A stretch of DNA of 64,000 nt from assembly GCA_020692215.1 (NCBI GenBank), contig JAIMKW010000001.1, positions 1,056,880-1,120,879 on the forward strand. Reading direction: 5' to 3'. Each line of letters opens with the position of its first letter. The stretch's first letter is position 1. The notes beneath the pieces were generated by a model. The model was not told the origin of the DNA and searched no databases. It saw only the letters and a list, made by a program, of their open reading frames with translations. The translations under genes and the position numbers were made by a program. The DNA comes from Sandarakinorhabdus sp. GTDB taxonomy: Bacteria > Pseudomonadota > Alphaproteobacteria > Sphingomonadales > Sphingomonadaceae. Shown piece after piece: positions 42,746-51,677 of this stretch.

Positions 42746-45415
42746 TCACGGCGTGTTTGGAGTGGTTGAAAAGGTCTGCGCCCAGGCGGCGTTCACAACG
42801 GTTCTTGCTTCTGCAAGATCGGCCTTGAGCGCGGCAAGGCCCGTCTTGCCGCAGGCATGGGCGATCACCGCGCCGGCCGCTGCGTCGGGTGTGGCGGCGG
42901 CATCGTGCGGCTGCACCAGGCGCAGCACCACCAGCATGTCGTTCATCAGGCGGGCCGGGCCTATCAGCTCCGGCGCCAGCAGCCCGGCAGCCTCTGCCAG
43001 GCCAGGCGGCACCGGCTTGCCCGAAAGAAGCGCCCGGACAGCCACGATGAACTCGATATCGACCAGCCCACCTTTCATCAGCTTCACATCGAAGGGCCCG
43101 GCCTGCGGCTTGTGCTTCGCCATATGGCGCCGCATCGCAAGCGCCTCGCGCCGAATGAAAGCGGGATCACGCGGCGCGCTGATCAGCTGGTCGATCGCAG
43201 CCTGTGCCACCACCTTGTCGTCTTCGGCGCAGCCGATGGGCCGGGCGCGCGTCAAGGCCATGGTTTCCCAAAGCTGGGCTTCGGATTGCTGATAGCGCAC
43301 GAAGCTTTCGAGGCTGACCACCAGCAGCCCGTCTGCGCCGGACGGCCGCAGCCGCATATCCACTTCATAGAGCGATCCGGCTGCTGTCGGCACCGTCAGG
43401 GCTGCGATCAACCGCTGGCCCAGCCGGTTGAAATAGGCGCTTGCAGACAGTGGCGCAGGCCCTGTCGATTGTGCCTCGAAGCTGCCAGTGAACAGCAACA
43501 CGAGATCAAGATCGGACTGAGCCGTCAGCCGCGCGCCGCCGAACCGGCCCAGTGCAAGCGGTATGAGGCGTCCGCCCGCAATTGTGCCATGCCGTTCAGC
43601 AAAGTCCCGCTCTACGGCCCTGGCCAGCAATGCAACCGCCGCTTCGGCCATCAACGACAGCTCACGCGAGGCGTCGTCCGGAGAAATCGCCCCATCCAGA
43701 AGCTGCACCCCCAGAAGAAAGCGCCGCTCCGCCGTCCACAGCCGCACACGGTCCAGCAGCGCTTCACCCGCTAGCCCGCGCACCACAGAGGAAAGTTCGC
43801 CCGTCGCTGCATCCACATCGGGCAGGGGGCTCGCGGGTTCCAGCAGCACGTCCAGCAGGCTGGGCCGCCGGGCCAGGGCATCTGCCAGCAGCGGCGTTGC
43901 CGTCAGCAGACGGCCCACCACCTTTGCCAGCGCGGGGTTTGCCGCCAGAAGCCGCCAGAACTGAACGCCCGACGGCAGGGCGTTGATCAGCTGGTCCAGC
44001 CGCAACAGCGCCTCGCGCCCGGTTCGTCCGGCTCCCAATTGCTGCACCAGCATGGGGATCACGGCTTCGAACGCCTGCTGCGATTCCGGTGCGCGCAGGG
44101 ATCTGGGCCTGCCCGACCGCCAGCCCTCGATCAGCGAAGCCAGCAGCCGCGGATCCTTCACTTTTGCCCTGGTGCCCCAACGCTCCACCTCGCTGCTGCC
44201 CAGCGGAATGCGCGGGCCGCGCTGCCCTTCGCCCGTTTCCAGCAGCCTGTCATACAGTTTCGCGACAGCCTTCAGCCTTGGGGACAGGTCTGCTTCTACC
44301 GCTTTCCAGCTCGCAGCCCCCGCCAGCCCGGCCACTTGCGCGCGTTCTGCCGCCAGCTTGGGCACACTGTGGGTCTGCTGGTCCGCCACCATCTGGAACC
44401 GATGCTCCAGCGTCCGGTAGTGGCGATAGGCTTCGCCAAGCAGTTCAGCCTCTTCCGGAGCAATCCGTCCGGCCTGTGCAAGGTCGGCAAGCGCCTGCAG
44501 CGTTGCGCCGGACCGCAGTGTCGGGTCGCGGCCACCGAAGATCATCTGGTGAACCTGGGCAAAGAACTCCACTTCGCGGATTCCGCCGCGCCCACGCTTC
44601 AGGTCGAAGCCTGGGCCCAATGCCTGCCCTTCGGCAAAATGGTCCCGGATGCGGTGGCTTACCTCCCTAATCTCGGCGAGGGCGGAATAATCGAGGCTGC
44701 GCCGCCAGATGAAGGGTTCGACCATGCGCAGAAACCCGGTTCCCAGCTTGATGTCGCCCGCAGCGGCCCGGGCACGGATGAAAGCCGAGCGTTCCCATGC
44801 CAGCGCCTGAGACTGGTAATATTGCTCGGCCGCGCCAACGGGCAGCGAAGATGGCGTGCTGTCCGGGTCTGGCCGCAGGCGCAGGTCTACGCGCAGGGCG
44901 TAGCCGTCGCCTGTCCGCTCGGCAAGGATCGCCGCCACCCGGCGCACGATCCTGACAGCCGCTTCGGTCGGGTCTTCGCCCTCGCGGCGGGCAATCCGGT
45001 CTGGATCATGCAGGAAGATCAGGTCGATGTCGGAACTGTAGTTGAGCTCGCGGCTGCCCATCTTGCCAAGCGCAAGGGCTGCAAGCCCGCCCGGCTCCTG
45101 GTCGCGCTCCCGAAAGGCGCTGGTGATGGCAAAATCCAGTGCAACATCGGCAAATCGGGTGAGCCCTTCCGTCACCTGCTCCATCGGCCAAGACCCCGAC
45201 AGATCCGCCAGTGCCACGGTCAGCGCCACGCCGCCCCGTGCCTCACGGACGGACGGCAACACCCGTTCCGGATCAAGTCGCGCAAGCGATGCCGAAAGCG
45301 CTGCATCAAAGCCCGCGCTTTCCATCAGCGTCACAAGCTCCGGCTCCTTGCGGATCAGTCCGCGCAGGAAGGGCGCGTGGGCATTGGCGCGCTCGATGGC
45401 CTGGGAAAGGCTCAC
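42746..45415 (-). CDS. glnE: bifunctional glutamine synthetase adenylyltransferase/adenylyl-removing enzyme
   Basis: GlnE adenylylates and deadenylylates glutamine synthetase in response to PII. The 889-residue protein has two nucleotidyltransferase domains, with GSRELNYSSDIDLIFLHD in the N-terminal (removing) half and AQSDLDLVLLF in the C-terminal (adding) half, each followed by helical regulatory domains. It is somewhat shorter than enteric GlnE but normal for alphaproteobacteria. The ATG overlaps the stop of the PhzF-like gene by four bases. Confidence 0.95.
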   Translation of the reverse strand: MSLSQAIERANAHAPFLRGLIRKEPELVTLMESAGFDAALSASLARLDPERVLPSVREARGGVALTVALADLSGSWPMEQVTEGLTRFADVALDFAITSAFRERDQEPGGLAALALGKMGSRELNYSSDIDLIFLHDPDRIARREGEDPTEAAVRIVRRVAAILAERTGDGYALRVDLRLRPDPDSTPSSLPVGAAEQYYQSQALAWERSAFIRARAAAGDIKLGTGFLRMVEPFIWRRSLDYSALAEIREVSHRIRDHFAEGQALGPGFDLKRGRGGIREVEFFAQVHQMIFGGRDPTLRSGATLQALADLAQAGRIAPEEAELLGEAYRHYRTLEHRFQMVADQQTHSVPKLAAERAQVAGLAGAASWKAVEADLSPRLKAVAKLYDRLLETGEGQRGPRIPLGSSEVERWGTRAKVKDPRLLASLIEGWRSGRPRSLRAPESQQAFEAVIPMLVQQLGAGRTGREALLRLDQLINALPSGVQFWRLLAANPALAKVVGRLLTATPLLADALARRPSLLDVLLEPASPLPDVDAATGELSSVVRGLAGEALLDRVRLWTAERRFLLGVQLLDGAISPDDASRELSLMAEAAVALLARAVERDFAERHGTIAGGRLIPLALGRFGGARLTAQSDLDLVLLFTGSFEAQSTGPAPLSASAYFNRLGQRLIAALTVPTAAGSLYEVDMRLRPSGADGLLVVSLESFVRYQQSEAQLWETMALTRARPIGCAEDDKVVAQAAIDQLISAPRDPAFIRREALAMRRHMAKHKPQAGPFDVKLMKGGLVDIEFIVAVRALLSGKPVPPGLAEAAGLLAPELIGPARLMNDMLVVLRLVQPHDAAATPDAAAGAVIAHACGKTGLAALKADLAEARTVVNAAWAQTFSTTPNTP

Positions 45416-46299
45416 GCTGCAATATGGCCTTGCGCGAACAGGGCGCAGTCGCCACCGATTGTCACGCCGCCGGGGCTTGTCGATACCCTGATCAGCGATG
45501 GGCGGCCAACGTGCCGCCCCTGGCGCATGGTGAAGCGGGTCTCCGCCGCATCGAGGTGGTGCAGGAACGCGCCCAGCGCTCCAGCGGCGCTTCCGGTTGC
45601 GGCATCTTCCGTCACCCCTGAAAGCGGGGCGAACATGCGCACGTCCAACACGCCAGGTGCTGATCGGTCCCGGCTGTGGAGGTGCAGCTTCAGAAGACCG
45701 TCAGTTTGCCCGATTCGGCCTTGGTGCCGTTCGAACGCCAGGGCATTTGCGCGGGCCCGATCCAGCGCATCGGGGGCTGTTTCGGCCAGCAGAAACCCGG
45801 CGCCAACCGAGGCAAAGCAGGGTGCAAAGCGGGCCGACAGGATGTCGCCATCCTCCAGGCCCGCCAGCTCGGCCACGATCCTCGCATCAACGCTGTCGCC
45901 GATGGACAGGCTTTGCGGCGCCTTCACCAGTGCGCCTTTCACCAGGCCGTCCTGGCGTTCAATGCCCACAGTTACCAGCCCGGCTTGTTCCTCGAACACC
46001 ATCGAATCGCTCAGCTGCCTGCCGAACAGCTGCCCCAGCCGCGCCAGGACAAAGCCGGTTCCCACATTGGGATGGCCGGCAAAGGGCAGTTCCTCAGCAG
46101 GCGTGAAGATCCGCACATGGGCGGTGTTCGCAGGGTCGGCCGGGGGCAGCACGAAGCTGGTTTCGGCAAAGTTGAACTCACGCGCAAAGGCTTGCATCTG
46201 CCCTGTCGAAAGGCCGCGCGCATCGGTTAGGACAGCCAGTTGGTTCCCGGCAAAGGCGGTGCTGGAAAACACATCGACGATCTGGAAGGCAAAGCTCAT
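45412..46299 (-). CDS. PhzF family isomerase/epimerase-like protein
   Basis: This 295-residue protein has the PhzF fold landmarks FQIVDVFSSTAFAGNQLAVL, the FAETSFVLPP segment with the conserved Glu, TPAEELPFAGHPNVGTGFVL and EDAATGSAAGALGAF. PhzF itself isomerises a phenazine precursor, but most homologues outside phenazine clusters have no known substrate. It is coupled by four-base overlaps to panC upstream and glnE downstream, an apparently chance operon. Confidence 0.88.
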   Translation of the reverse strand: MSFAFQIVDVFSSTAFAGNQLAVLTDARGLSTGQMQAFAREFNFAETSFVLPPADPANTAHVRIFTPAEELPFAGHPNVGTGFVLARLGQLFGRQLSDSMVFEEQAGLVTVGIERQDGLVKGALVKAPQSLSIGDSVDARIVAELAGLEDGDILSARFAPCFASVGAGFLLAETAPDALDRARANALAFERHQGRIGQTDGLLKLHLHSRDRSAPGVLDVRMFAPLSGVTEDAATGSAAGALGAFLHHLDAAETRFTMRQGRHVGRPSLIRVSTSPGGVTIGGDCALFAQGHIAA

Positions 46300-47150
46300 C
46301 CGCCCGTCTCCACCGGCCAGTTGTCGATCAGGCGCGTCGTGCCCAGCCGTGCTGCGATGAACAGGCGCATGGGCGATTGGCCAGGTTCGAAACGGTCGAC
46401 CGTTTCGAGCGTTTCCGCATTTGCCATGGTCAGATAGTCCACCTTGAACCCTGCCGATTTCAGCGCCGCGCGCGCAGTCGACAGCGTTTCGCCAACGCCT
46501 GCCCCGCCTGCAATCGTCATCGCTGCAGCCCTCAGCGTGCGGGGGAGGGCGGCTGCCACAGCCCGTTCACCGTGCGAAAGATAGGCGTTGCGCGACGACA
46601 TCGCGAGGCCGTCGGGCTCGCGCACGGTGGGCGCGCCAACCACCCCGACCGGAATTTCAAGATCGGTCACGAGCCGGCGAATGATGGCCAGTTGCTGCCA
46701 GTCCTTCTCGCCGAAAATGGCAAAATCGGGGAATGCCATCAGCAACAGCTTGGTGACGACGGTCGCAACGCCGTCGAAGTGGCCGGGCCTTGATTCGCCT
46801 TCCATCGGCCGGTCCAGACCGGAAACGCTTACAGTGGTCGCAAAGCCCGGCGGATAGACCAGGTCTGCCGCCGGCGCGAACAGCAGATCGCAGCCCGCGC
46901 CGCGCAGCATCGCGGCGTCCACCGCTTCCTGACGGGGATAGCGCGAAAGATCCTCGTTGGCGCCGAACTGCTTCGGGTTCACGAAGATGGTGGAAATCAC
47001 CCGGTGAGCCTTTCTGCGGCCGATGCCGACCAGCGAAAGATGCCCGGCGTGCAGCGCGCCCATGGTTGGAACCATGGCGATCGTTTCCCCATGGCCGCGC
47101 CAGGCCCTGATCCTTGCGCGAAGCGCGGTCACATCGCGTACCGTATCCAT
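46296..47150 (-). CDS. panC: pantoate--beta-alanine ligase
   Basis: PanC condenses pantoate and beta-alanine to pantothenate using ATP. The 284-residue protein has VPTMGALHAGHLSLV (HIGH-like motif), FVNPKQFGANEDLSRYPR, RPGHFDGVATVVTKLL, FGEKDWQQL and REPDGLAMSSRNAYL (KMSKS-like). The ATG 47150 (MDTVRDVTALRA) is the family start; the longer open frame extends into the promoter region. Its product feeds the CoaX step encoded earlier in the window. Confidence 0.95.
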   Translation of the reverse strand: MDTVRDVTALRARIRAWRGHGETIAMVPTMGALHAGHLSLVGIGRRKAHRVISTIFVNPKQFGANEDLSRYPRQEAVDAAMLRGAGCDLLFAPAADLVYPPGFATTVSVSGLDRPMEGESRPGHFDGVATVVTKLLLMAFPDFAIFGEKDWQQLAIIRRLVTDLEIPVGVVGAPTVREPDGLAMSSRNAYLSHGERAVAAALPRTLRAAAMTIAGGAGVGETLSTARAALKSAGFKVDYLTMANAETLETVDRFEPGQSPMRLFIAARLGTTRLIDNWPVETGG

Positions 47151-47240
47151 GGCGTCTCCGTTCGATTGACGAATCCCCGGTGGTTCCCCCAAGGAGGGGA
47201 ATGCCGGTGTTTTGCCGGCCATCGCAAGAGGCAGGGCGAG

Positions 47241-48083
47241 ATGTCAACGCAGGGGACTGGCAACTTGACAGGTGGGGCAGCAGGCGCGCGCGGTTCGCAT
47301 GTTATCGTTCTGGGGAACGAAAAGGGCGGTTCGGGCAAATCCACGACGACCGTTCACATCGCGCTGGCGCTGGCAAGCGCCGGGCTGCGCGTTGCTGTCG
47401 CCGATCTCGATCACCGCCAGCGCAGCACCGCGCGCTATCTGGAAAACCGTTCCAGATGGGCCGAACGGCATGGTCTGAATCTCTTGCAGATACCGGTCGA
47501 AGTTCTGGAAGATGGCCAGACGGATGCGCTGGATGCCATCATCGCCAGCGACGTCGATGTGGTTGTCATCGATACGCCGGGCCGCGATTCCGATATCGGT
47601 CGCGCAGCCATTGCAAGGGCCGACACGCTGGTGACGCCGATCAACGACAGCTTCATCGATTTCGATTTGCTGGGCCAGGTCGACCCCGACAATTTCCGCG
47701 TCACCAAGCCCAGCTTTTATGCGGAACTGGTCTGGAAGGCGCGCCAGCAGCGCGCACGGGCCGATGGCGGCACTGTGGATTGGGTGGTGCTGCGCAACCG
47801 CTTGTCTTCGCTGGAAGCCCGCAACCGAAAGCGCGTTGGCTCTGCGCTGGATGAGCTTGCCAAACGGATTGGCTTTCGGGTTGCGCCAGGCTTGTCCGAA
47901 CGTGTCATCTACCGGGAGTTGTTCCCGCGCGGCCTTACGCTGATGGATATCGCGTACCTGAAGGATGCTTCCATGAGCCATGTTGCCGCCCGCGCCGAGT
48001 TGCGGGATCTGATCGCCGCGCTGCAACTGCCGCTGGCAGACCGGGCGCCGGCTGATCGCGCGCCTTCGGAAGCCGCAGCCTGA
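47241..48083 (+). CDS. mipZ: division plane positioning ATPase MipZ
   Basis: MipZ forms a bipolar gradient with ParB and blocks FtsZ polymerisation away from midcell in alphaproteobacteria. The 280-residue ParA-like protein has the deviant Walker A GNEKGGSGKSTTTVH, the switch regions DLDHRQRSTARYLENR and IDTPGRDSDI, and the MipZ-specific LVTPINDSFIDFDLLGQVD, DWVVLRNRLSSLEARNRKR and RVIYRELFPRGLTL. This closely follows my memory of Caulobacter MipZ. The ATG 47241 lies 90 bp from the divergent panC start. Confidence 0.93.
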   Translation: MSTQGTGNLTGGAAGARGSHVIVLGNEKGGSGKSTTTVHIALALASAGLRVAVADLDHRQRSTARYLENRSRWAERHGLNLLQIPVEVLEDGQTDALDAIIASDVDVVVIDTPGRDSDIGRAAIARADTLVTPINDSFIDFDLLGQVDPDNFRVTKPSFYAELVWKARQQRARADGGTVDWVVLRNRLSSLEARNRKRVGSALDELAKRIGFRVAPGLSERVIYRELFPRGLTLMDIAYLKDASMSHVAARAELRDLIAALQLPLADRAPADRAPSEAAA

Positions 48084-48505
48084 TGGGACTGCTGGGTGTC
48101 TTCATTGTGGGCGTTGTCGGCTGGCTCTGGTGGAAGGGCCATCTGGGCCATGATGCCGGCCGGAAGCTGGCGCTTGCCGGCGGCGGAGCGCTTTCGCTTT
48201 GGCTGCTTTCGCGCGGGCAGATGGTGCCCGGCATCGCGCTTGGTGCAGCGACGCTGGGTCTGGGGTTTGCCGGATGGATGCGCAACAAGGTCTCCGTTGT
48301 GCCCATGGACGAGATCGAGGCGCGGCAGATTCTGGGGGTTGGGCTGAACGCCAGCGAAGAGGAAATCTTGGCGGCCCATCGCCGTATGATCGCGCAGGTT
48401 CATCCCGACAAGTTTCCCGCCGGTGGTGCAAGCCCCGATCTTGCTCGTCGTGTGAATGCGGCGCGTGATACGCTTTTGCGCAAGCCGGGCGCGTCGCGAG
48501 GTTGA
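48083..48505 (+). CDS. membrane-anchored J-domain protein
   Basis: This 140-residue protein has N-terminal hydrophobic helices (about residues 2-18, then about 28-62 with [10 protein letters not shown] and [14 protein letters not shown]) and a C-terminal J-domain ([34 protein letters not shown]). The HPD tripeptide needed to stimulate DnaK is present. It is translationally coupled to mipZ (TGATG). It probably recruits DnaK to the membrane. A link to division is inference from the coupling. Confidence 0.83.
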   Translation: MGLLGVFIVGVVGWLWWKGHLGHDAGRKLALAGGGALSLWLLSRGQMVPGIALGAATLGLGFAGWMRNKVSVVPMDEIEARQILGVGLNASEEEILAAHRRMIAQVHPDKFPAGGASPDLARRVNAARDTLLRKPGASRG

Positions 48506-48608
48506 CGCCGCGGCCAAGGCTTTCCTATCCGGGAACCATCTCGCTGTCACATTTCTGATGCGCGACACTCCTACACAGCGCCCAAACCGCGCCATCGAAA
48601 GGCAGGCC

Positions 48609-49991
48609 ATGCACAGCCATGAATTTCATCCCACCACCCTTCGCGAATATGACATCCGCGGGATCATCGGTGAGACATTGGGCGACAGGGACGCCGAGGC
48701 CATCGGGCGCGGTTTCGGCACTGTGGTTCGAAGGGCAGGCGGCAAGCGCGTTGTTGTCGGCTATGATGGCCGGCACAGCTCTCCACGGCTTGAATCCGCG
48801 CTGGTGAATGGCCTGGTGGCGGCCGGATGCGAAGCCGTGCGCGTTGGCTGCGGCCCCACCGGCATGCTCTATTATGCCGTCAGCGAGCTGGAAGCCGATG
48901 GCGGGGTGATGATCACCGGCAGCCACAACCCGCCCGATTACAACGGGTTCAAGATGATGCTGAAGGATCGGCCCTTCTATGGCGCCGATATCCGCGAACT
49001 GGGGAAGGCGGCTGCCATCGGAGACTGGGACAAGGGGCCCGGCTCCAGCCGGGAGGAGCCGGTGCTGGAGCGCTATGTCGACCGGCTGGTGCAGGACTTT
49101 TCCGGCAGGGCCTTTCGCATCGGCTGGGATGCCGGAAACGGCGCGACGGGCGAGGCGCTGGAAATGCTGCTCAAGCGTCTGCCCGGAGAGCATCATTCGC
49201 TGTTCACCACGATCGACGGGGATTTTCCAAACCACCATCCCGACCCCACAGTGGAGGCCAATCTGGCCGACCTGCGCCAGCTTGTTGCGGAGAAGAAGCT
49301 GGATTTCGGGATTGCCTTCGATGGTGATGGAGACCGGATCGGCGCCATCGACAGCGAGGGCCGGATCGTGTGGGGGGACCAGCTTCTCGCCATCCTTGCC
49401 GAGCCCGTCCTGCGCGAACTCCCGGGTTCAACCATCATTGCCGACGTCAAGGCAAGCAAGGTGCTGTTCGACCGGATTGCCGAACTGGGTGGCAAACCGC
49501 TGATGTGGAAGACGGGCCATTCGCACATCAAGGCGAAGATGAAGGAGATCGGCTCGCCATTGGCTGGCGAAATGAGCGGCCACATCTTCTTCAAGCACCG
49601 TTGGTATGGGTTCGACGATGGGCTCTATGCTGCAGTGCGCCTGATCGAGGCGGTGGGCGAACTGGGTGGCTCGCTGACTGCCCTGAAGAGCGCAATGCCA
49701 GCGATCCTCAACACGCCGGAAATGCGCTTTCCCTGTTCGGACGAGCGCAAGTTCGAGGTTGTGAGAGAGGTTCTGGCGAGGCTGAAAGCCGAAGGGGCAG
49801 ATGTGAACGATACCGATGGCGCGCGTGTGACCACAGCCGACGGATGGTGGCTGCTGCGCGCATCGAACACGCAGGACGTGCTGGTGGCGCGCGCGGAAGG
49901 GCCGGACGAGGCCGCGATCGAACGGCTGACTGCGGCCATCGATGATGAACTGGCGAAATCTGGCGTGGAGCGGATAGCGACCAGCCACTAA
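48609..49991 (+). CDS. manB: phosphomannomutase/phosphoglucomutase
   Basis: This 460-residue alpha-D-phosphohexomutase has the start [16 protein letters not shown], the phosphoserine loop [14 protein letters not shown], the metal loop [14 protein letters not shown], the sugar-binding GEMSGHIFF and the phosphate-binding [14 protein letters not shown]. It supplies mannose 1-phosphate or glucose 1-phosphate for polysaccharide and LPS. The ATG at 48609 (MHSHEFHP) was chosen; ATG 48558 would add a non-conserved stretch. The last eight codons belong to the first unit of a 25-bp tandem repeat. Confidence 0.92.
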   Translation: MHSHEFHPTTLREYDIRGIIGETLGDRDAEAIGRGFGTVVRRAGGKRVVVGYDGRHSSPRLESALVNGLVAAGCEAVRVGCGPTGMLYYAVSELEADGGVMITGSHNPPDYNGFKMMLKDRPFYGADIRELGKAAAIGDWDKGPGSSREEPVLERYVDRLVQDFSGRAFRIGWDAGNGATGEALEMLLKRLPGEHHSLFTTIDGDFPNHHPDPTVEANLADLRQLVAEKKLDFGIAFDGDGDRIGAIDSEGRIVWGDQLLAILAEPVLRELPGSTIIADVKASKVLFDRIAELGGKPLMWKTGHSHIKAKMKEIGSPLAGEMSGHIFFKHRWYGFDDGLYAAVRLIEAVGELGGSLTALKSAMPAILNTPEMRFPCSDERKFEVVREVLARLKAEGADVNDTDGARVTTADGWWLLRASNTQDVLVARAEGPDEAAIERLTAAIDDELAKSGVERIATSH

Positions 49992-50066
49992 GGAGCGGAT
50001 AGCGACCACTCACTAGGGAGCGGATAGCGACCACTCATTAGGGAGCGGATAGCGACCGGCCATCAG
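49967..50066 (+). repeat. 25-bp tandem repeat, four copies, spanning the 3' end of the phosphohexomutase gene
   Basis: Four head-to-tail 25-bp units start at 49967, 49992, 50017 and 50042, all beginning ggagcggatagcgacc. The first unit is the coding end of the mutase gene including its TAA; the other three lie downstream and carry small changes. The pattern implies that the gene terminus was duplicated by slippage. Units two and three end in TAG (50014-50016 and 50039-50041). The array runs to just before a terminator. Confidence 0.95.
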
Positions 50067-50073
50067 GTATCTA

Positions 50074-50110
50074 GCGGCATGAGCATGCAAGGCTGTGCCG
50101 CCACTTTTTT
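50074..50110 (+). terminator. likely intrinsic terminator after the phosphohexomutase gene
   Basis: A stem GCGGCA (50074-50079) pairs with TGCCGC (50096-50101). Inside it AGC (50082) pairs with GCT (50092) after a small internal bulge. Six Ts follow at 50105-50110. This placement ends transcription of the mutase gene before the phasin promoter region. Confidence 0.65.
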
Positions 50111-50119
50111 GGCAGGCAA

Positions 50120-50201
50120 TGTGCACGGCACAAGCCGTTTTGTTGCACTGCAATATGACGCCTCTTGAAATGGGGCTTGAAAATGGTTATTGTGCAGTGC
50201 A
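50120..50201 (+). promoter_or_regulatory. TGCA-centred palindromes upstream of the phasin gene, possible PhaR-type operators
   Basis: Three dyads lie in this 82-bp stretch: tgtgc-acg-gcaca (50120-50132), ttgcactgcaa (50143-50153, a perfect palindrome around C) and tgcagtgca (50193-50201) within ttgtgcagtgcagcaa. PhaR repressors of polyhydroxyalkanoate granule genes bind TGC/GCA palindromes upstream of phasins, so these are candidate operators. The last one lies 24 bp before the chosen start. Confidence 0.5.
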
Positions 50202-50224
50202 GCAAGAGACTGGAGATGCCGCAC

Positions 50225-50878
50225 ATGGCCGTTATGAAGACTGAACCGAAACCCAGAAAAGCGGTCGCAAGGCCAGCCAAGGCCACTGCGGTGGCCGCAA
50301 AAGGTTCGGCTCGGGCGCCAGATGCAGCATCTGTCACGGTTTCTGCCCCCGCAAAACCCGTGAAGGAAACGCCAATGACAGCCAAGTCCCCCGCCGAAAC
50401 CATTACCAAGACGATCGAAGACGCCGTTCCGGTTCTGGAAAAGGCCACCGCCGATGCGGTCAAGCAGGCACAGGCCGGTTTTGAAAACATGAATGAAAAG
50501 GTACGTGACATGATGGAGAAGAACATGAAGTCGATGACGGAAATGACCGAATTCGCAAAGGGCAATGTCGAAGCGATGATCGAATCGGCCAAGGCTGCGA
50601 CGACCGCCGCTGAAACGATGACGTCGCACCTCGTCGAATCGTCCAAGAAGTCGATGGAAGAAGCGCAGGCCGCCATCAAGTCGATGACGTCTGCCAAGAC
50701 CCCGAACGAGCTGATGCAGTTCCAGACGGATTTCGCCAAGACGCAGTTCGACAAGGCCGTTTCCAACTGGTCGCAGATGTCGGAAACCTGGATGAAGCTG
50801 GCTGGCGAAGTCGTTCAGCCGCTGTCCAACCGGATGGCGCTTGCAGCCGACACCGTGAAGAAGAGCATGACCGCCTAA
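50225..50878 (+). CDS. phasin family protein
   Basis: This protein of about 217 residues has a basic, Ala/Lys/Pro-rich N-terminus (KPRKAVARPAKATAVAAKG) followed by an amphipathic helical phasin domain (SMTEMTEFAKGNVEAMIES, MEEAQAAIKSMTSAKTPNEL, DKAVSNWSQMSETWMKLAGE). Phasins coat polyhydroxyalkanoate granules. ATG 50225 has GGAG nine bases upstream; ATG 50216 and 50234 are alternatives. Conserved palindromes upstream suggest control by a PHA-sensing repressor. It converges on tlyA with a four-base overlap. Confidence 0.87.
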   Translation: MAVMKTEPKPRKAVARPAKATAVAAKGSARAPDAASVTVSAPAKPVKETPMTAKSPAETITKTIEDAVPVLEKATADAVKQAQAGFENMNEKVRDMMEKNMKSMTEMTEFAKGNVEAMIESAKAATTAAETMTSHLVESSKKSMEEAQAAIKSMTSAKTPNELMQFQTDFAKTQFDKAVSNWSQMSETWMKLAGEVVQPLSNRMALAADTVKKSMTA

Positions 50879-51660
50879 GCGGGTTGATCTTCTGAAGGCA
50901 GGGGCGGTGGAGGAAACTCTGCCGCCCTTTCCTTTTGCGCCGCCAGAAGGAACTCCACATTGCCTTCCGGCCCGGTGATGGGGGAGGGGACAACCCCAAG
51001 ACCATGCCACCCTTTGCTGGCCACCCACACCGATGCAGCATCGCAGACCCGCGCATGCACGGCTGCATCGCGCACCACACCCCCTTTGCCGACTTCGCCG
51101 CGCCCGGCCTCGAACTGCGGCTTTACCAGGGCCAGCAGATGCGCGCCGGGGCGGGCAAAACCCAGCGGCACATCCAACACCTTGGCAAGTGCAATGAAGC
51201 TCGTGTCGCACACGATGATGTCGATCGGCTCGGGGATATGCGCTGCTGTCAGCGCCCGCGCATTGGTCTGTTCGTGCACCACCACGCGCGGGTCCTGCCG
51301 CAGCTTCCACGCCAGCTGGTTGGTGCCGACATCCACCGCATAGACCTTCGCCGCTCCGTTCGAGAGCAGCACATCGGTGAACCCGCCTGTCGATGAGCCG
51401 ACATCAAGCGCCACCGCGCCCGTCACTGAAATCCCGAAATGCTGCAGCCCGTGCGTCAGCTTCACCCCGCCACGCGACACCCAGGGATGATCCCGCCCAC
51501 GCACATCCAGCACAGCATCATCGGCCAGCATCTCGCCCGCCTTGGCGATCTTGCGCTCTCCCGTGAACACGACGCCGGCCATGATCAGCGCTTGTGCCTT
51601 GGTGCGCGAATCCGCGAGACCACGATCCACGAGCATGATGTCTGCGCGCATCTTTGCCAT
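50875..51660 (-). CDS. tlyA: TlyA family rRNA methyltransferase/hemolysin-like protein
   Basis: This 261-residue protein has an S4 RNA-binding domain at the N-terminus (RADIMLVDRGLADSRTKAQALI) and an FtsJ-like methyltransferase domain (ALDVGSSTGGFTDVLLSNGA, DTSFIALAKVL, LVKPQFEAGRGEVGKGGVV). TlyA proteins methylate ribose in 16S and 23S rRNA in mycobacteria. The C-terminus is a short Pro-rich tail. It lies 17 bp downstream of dxs on the same strand, a frequent pairing. Confidence 0.9.
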   Translation of the reverse strand: MAKMRADIMLVDRGLADSRTKAQALIMAGVVFTGERKIAKAGEMLADDAVLDVRGRDHPWVSRGGVKLTHGLQHFGISVTGAVALDVGSSTGGFTDVLLSNGAAKVYAVDVGTNQLAWKLRQDPRVVVHEQTNARALTAAHIPEPIDIIVCDTSFIALAKVLDVPLGFARPGAHLLALVKPQFEAGRGEVGKGGVVRDAAVHARVCDAASVWVASKGWHGLGVVPSPITGPEGNVEFLLAAQKERAAEFPPPPLPSEDQPA

Positions 51661-51677
51661 TGGCCTGGCGCTGGCGC

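Noticed and set aside
44039..46360. 773-codon plus-strand open frame opposite glnE and the PhzF-like gene
   Set aside because: It lies opposite two well-supported genes, with shadow composition and no domain or start signal.
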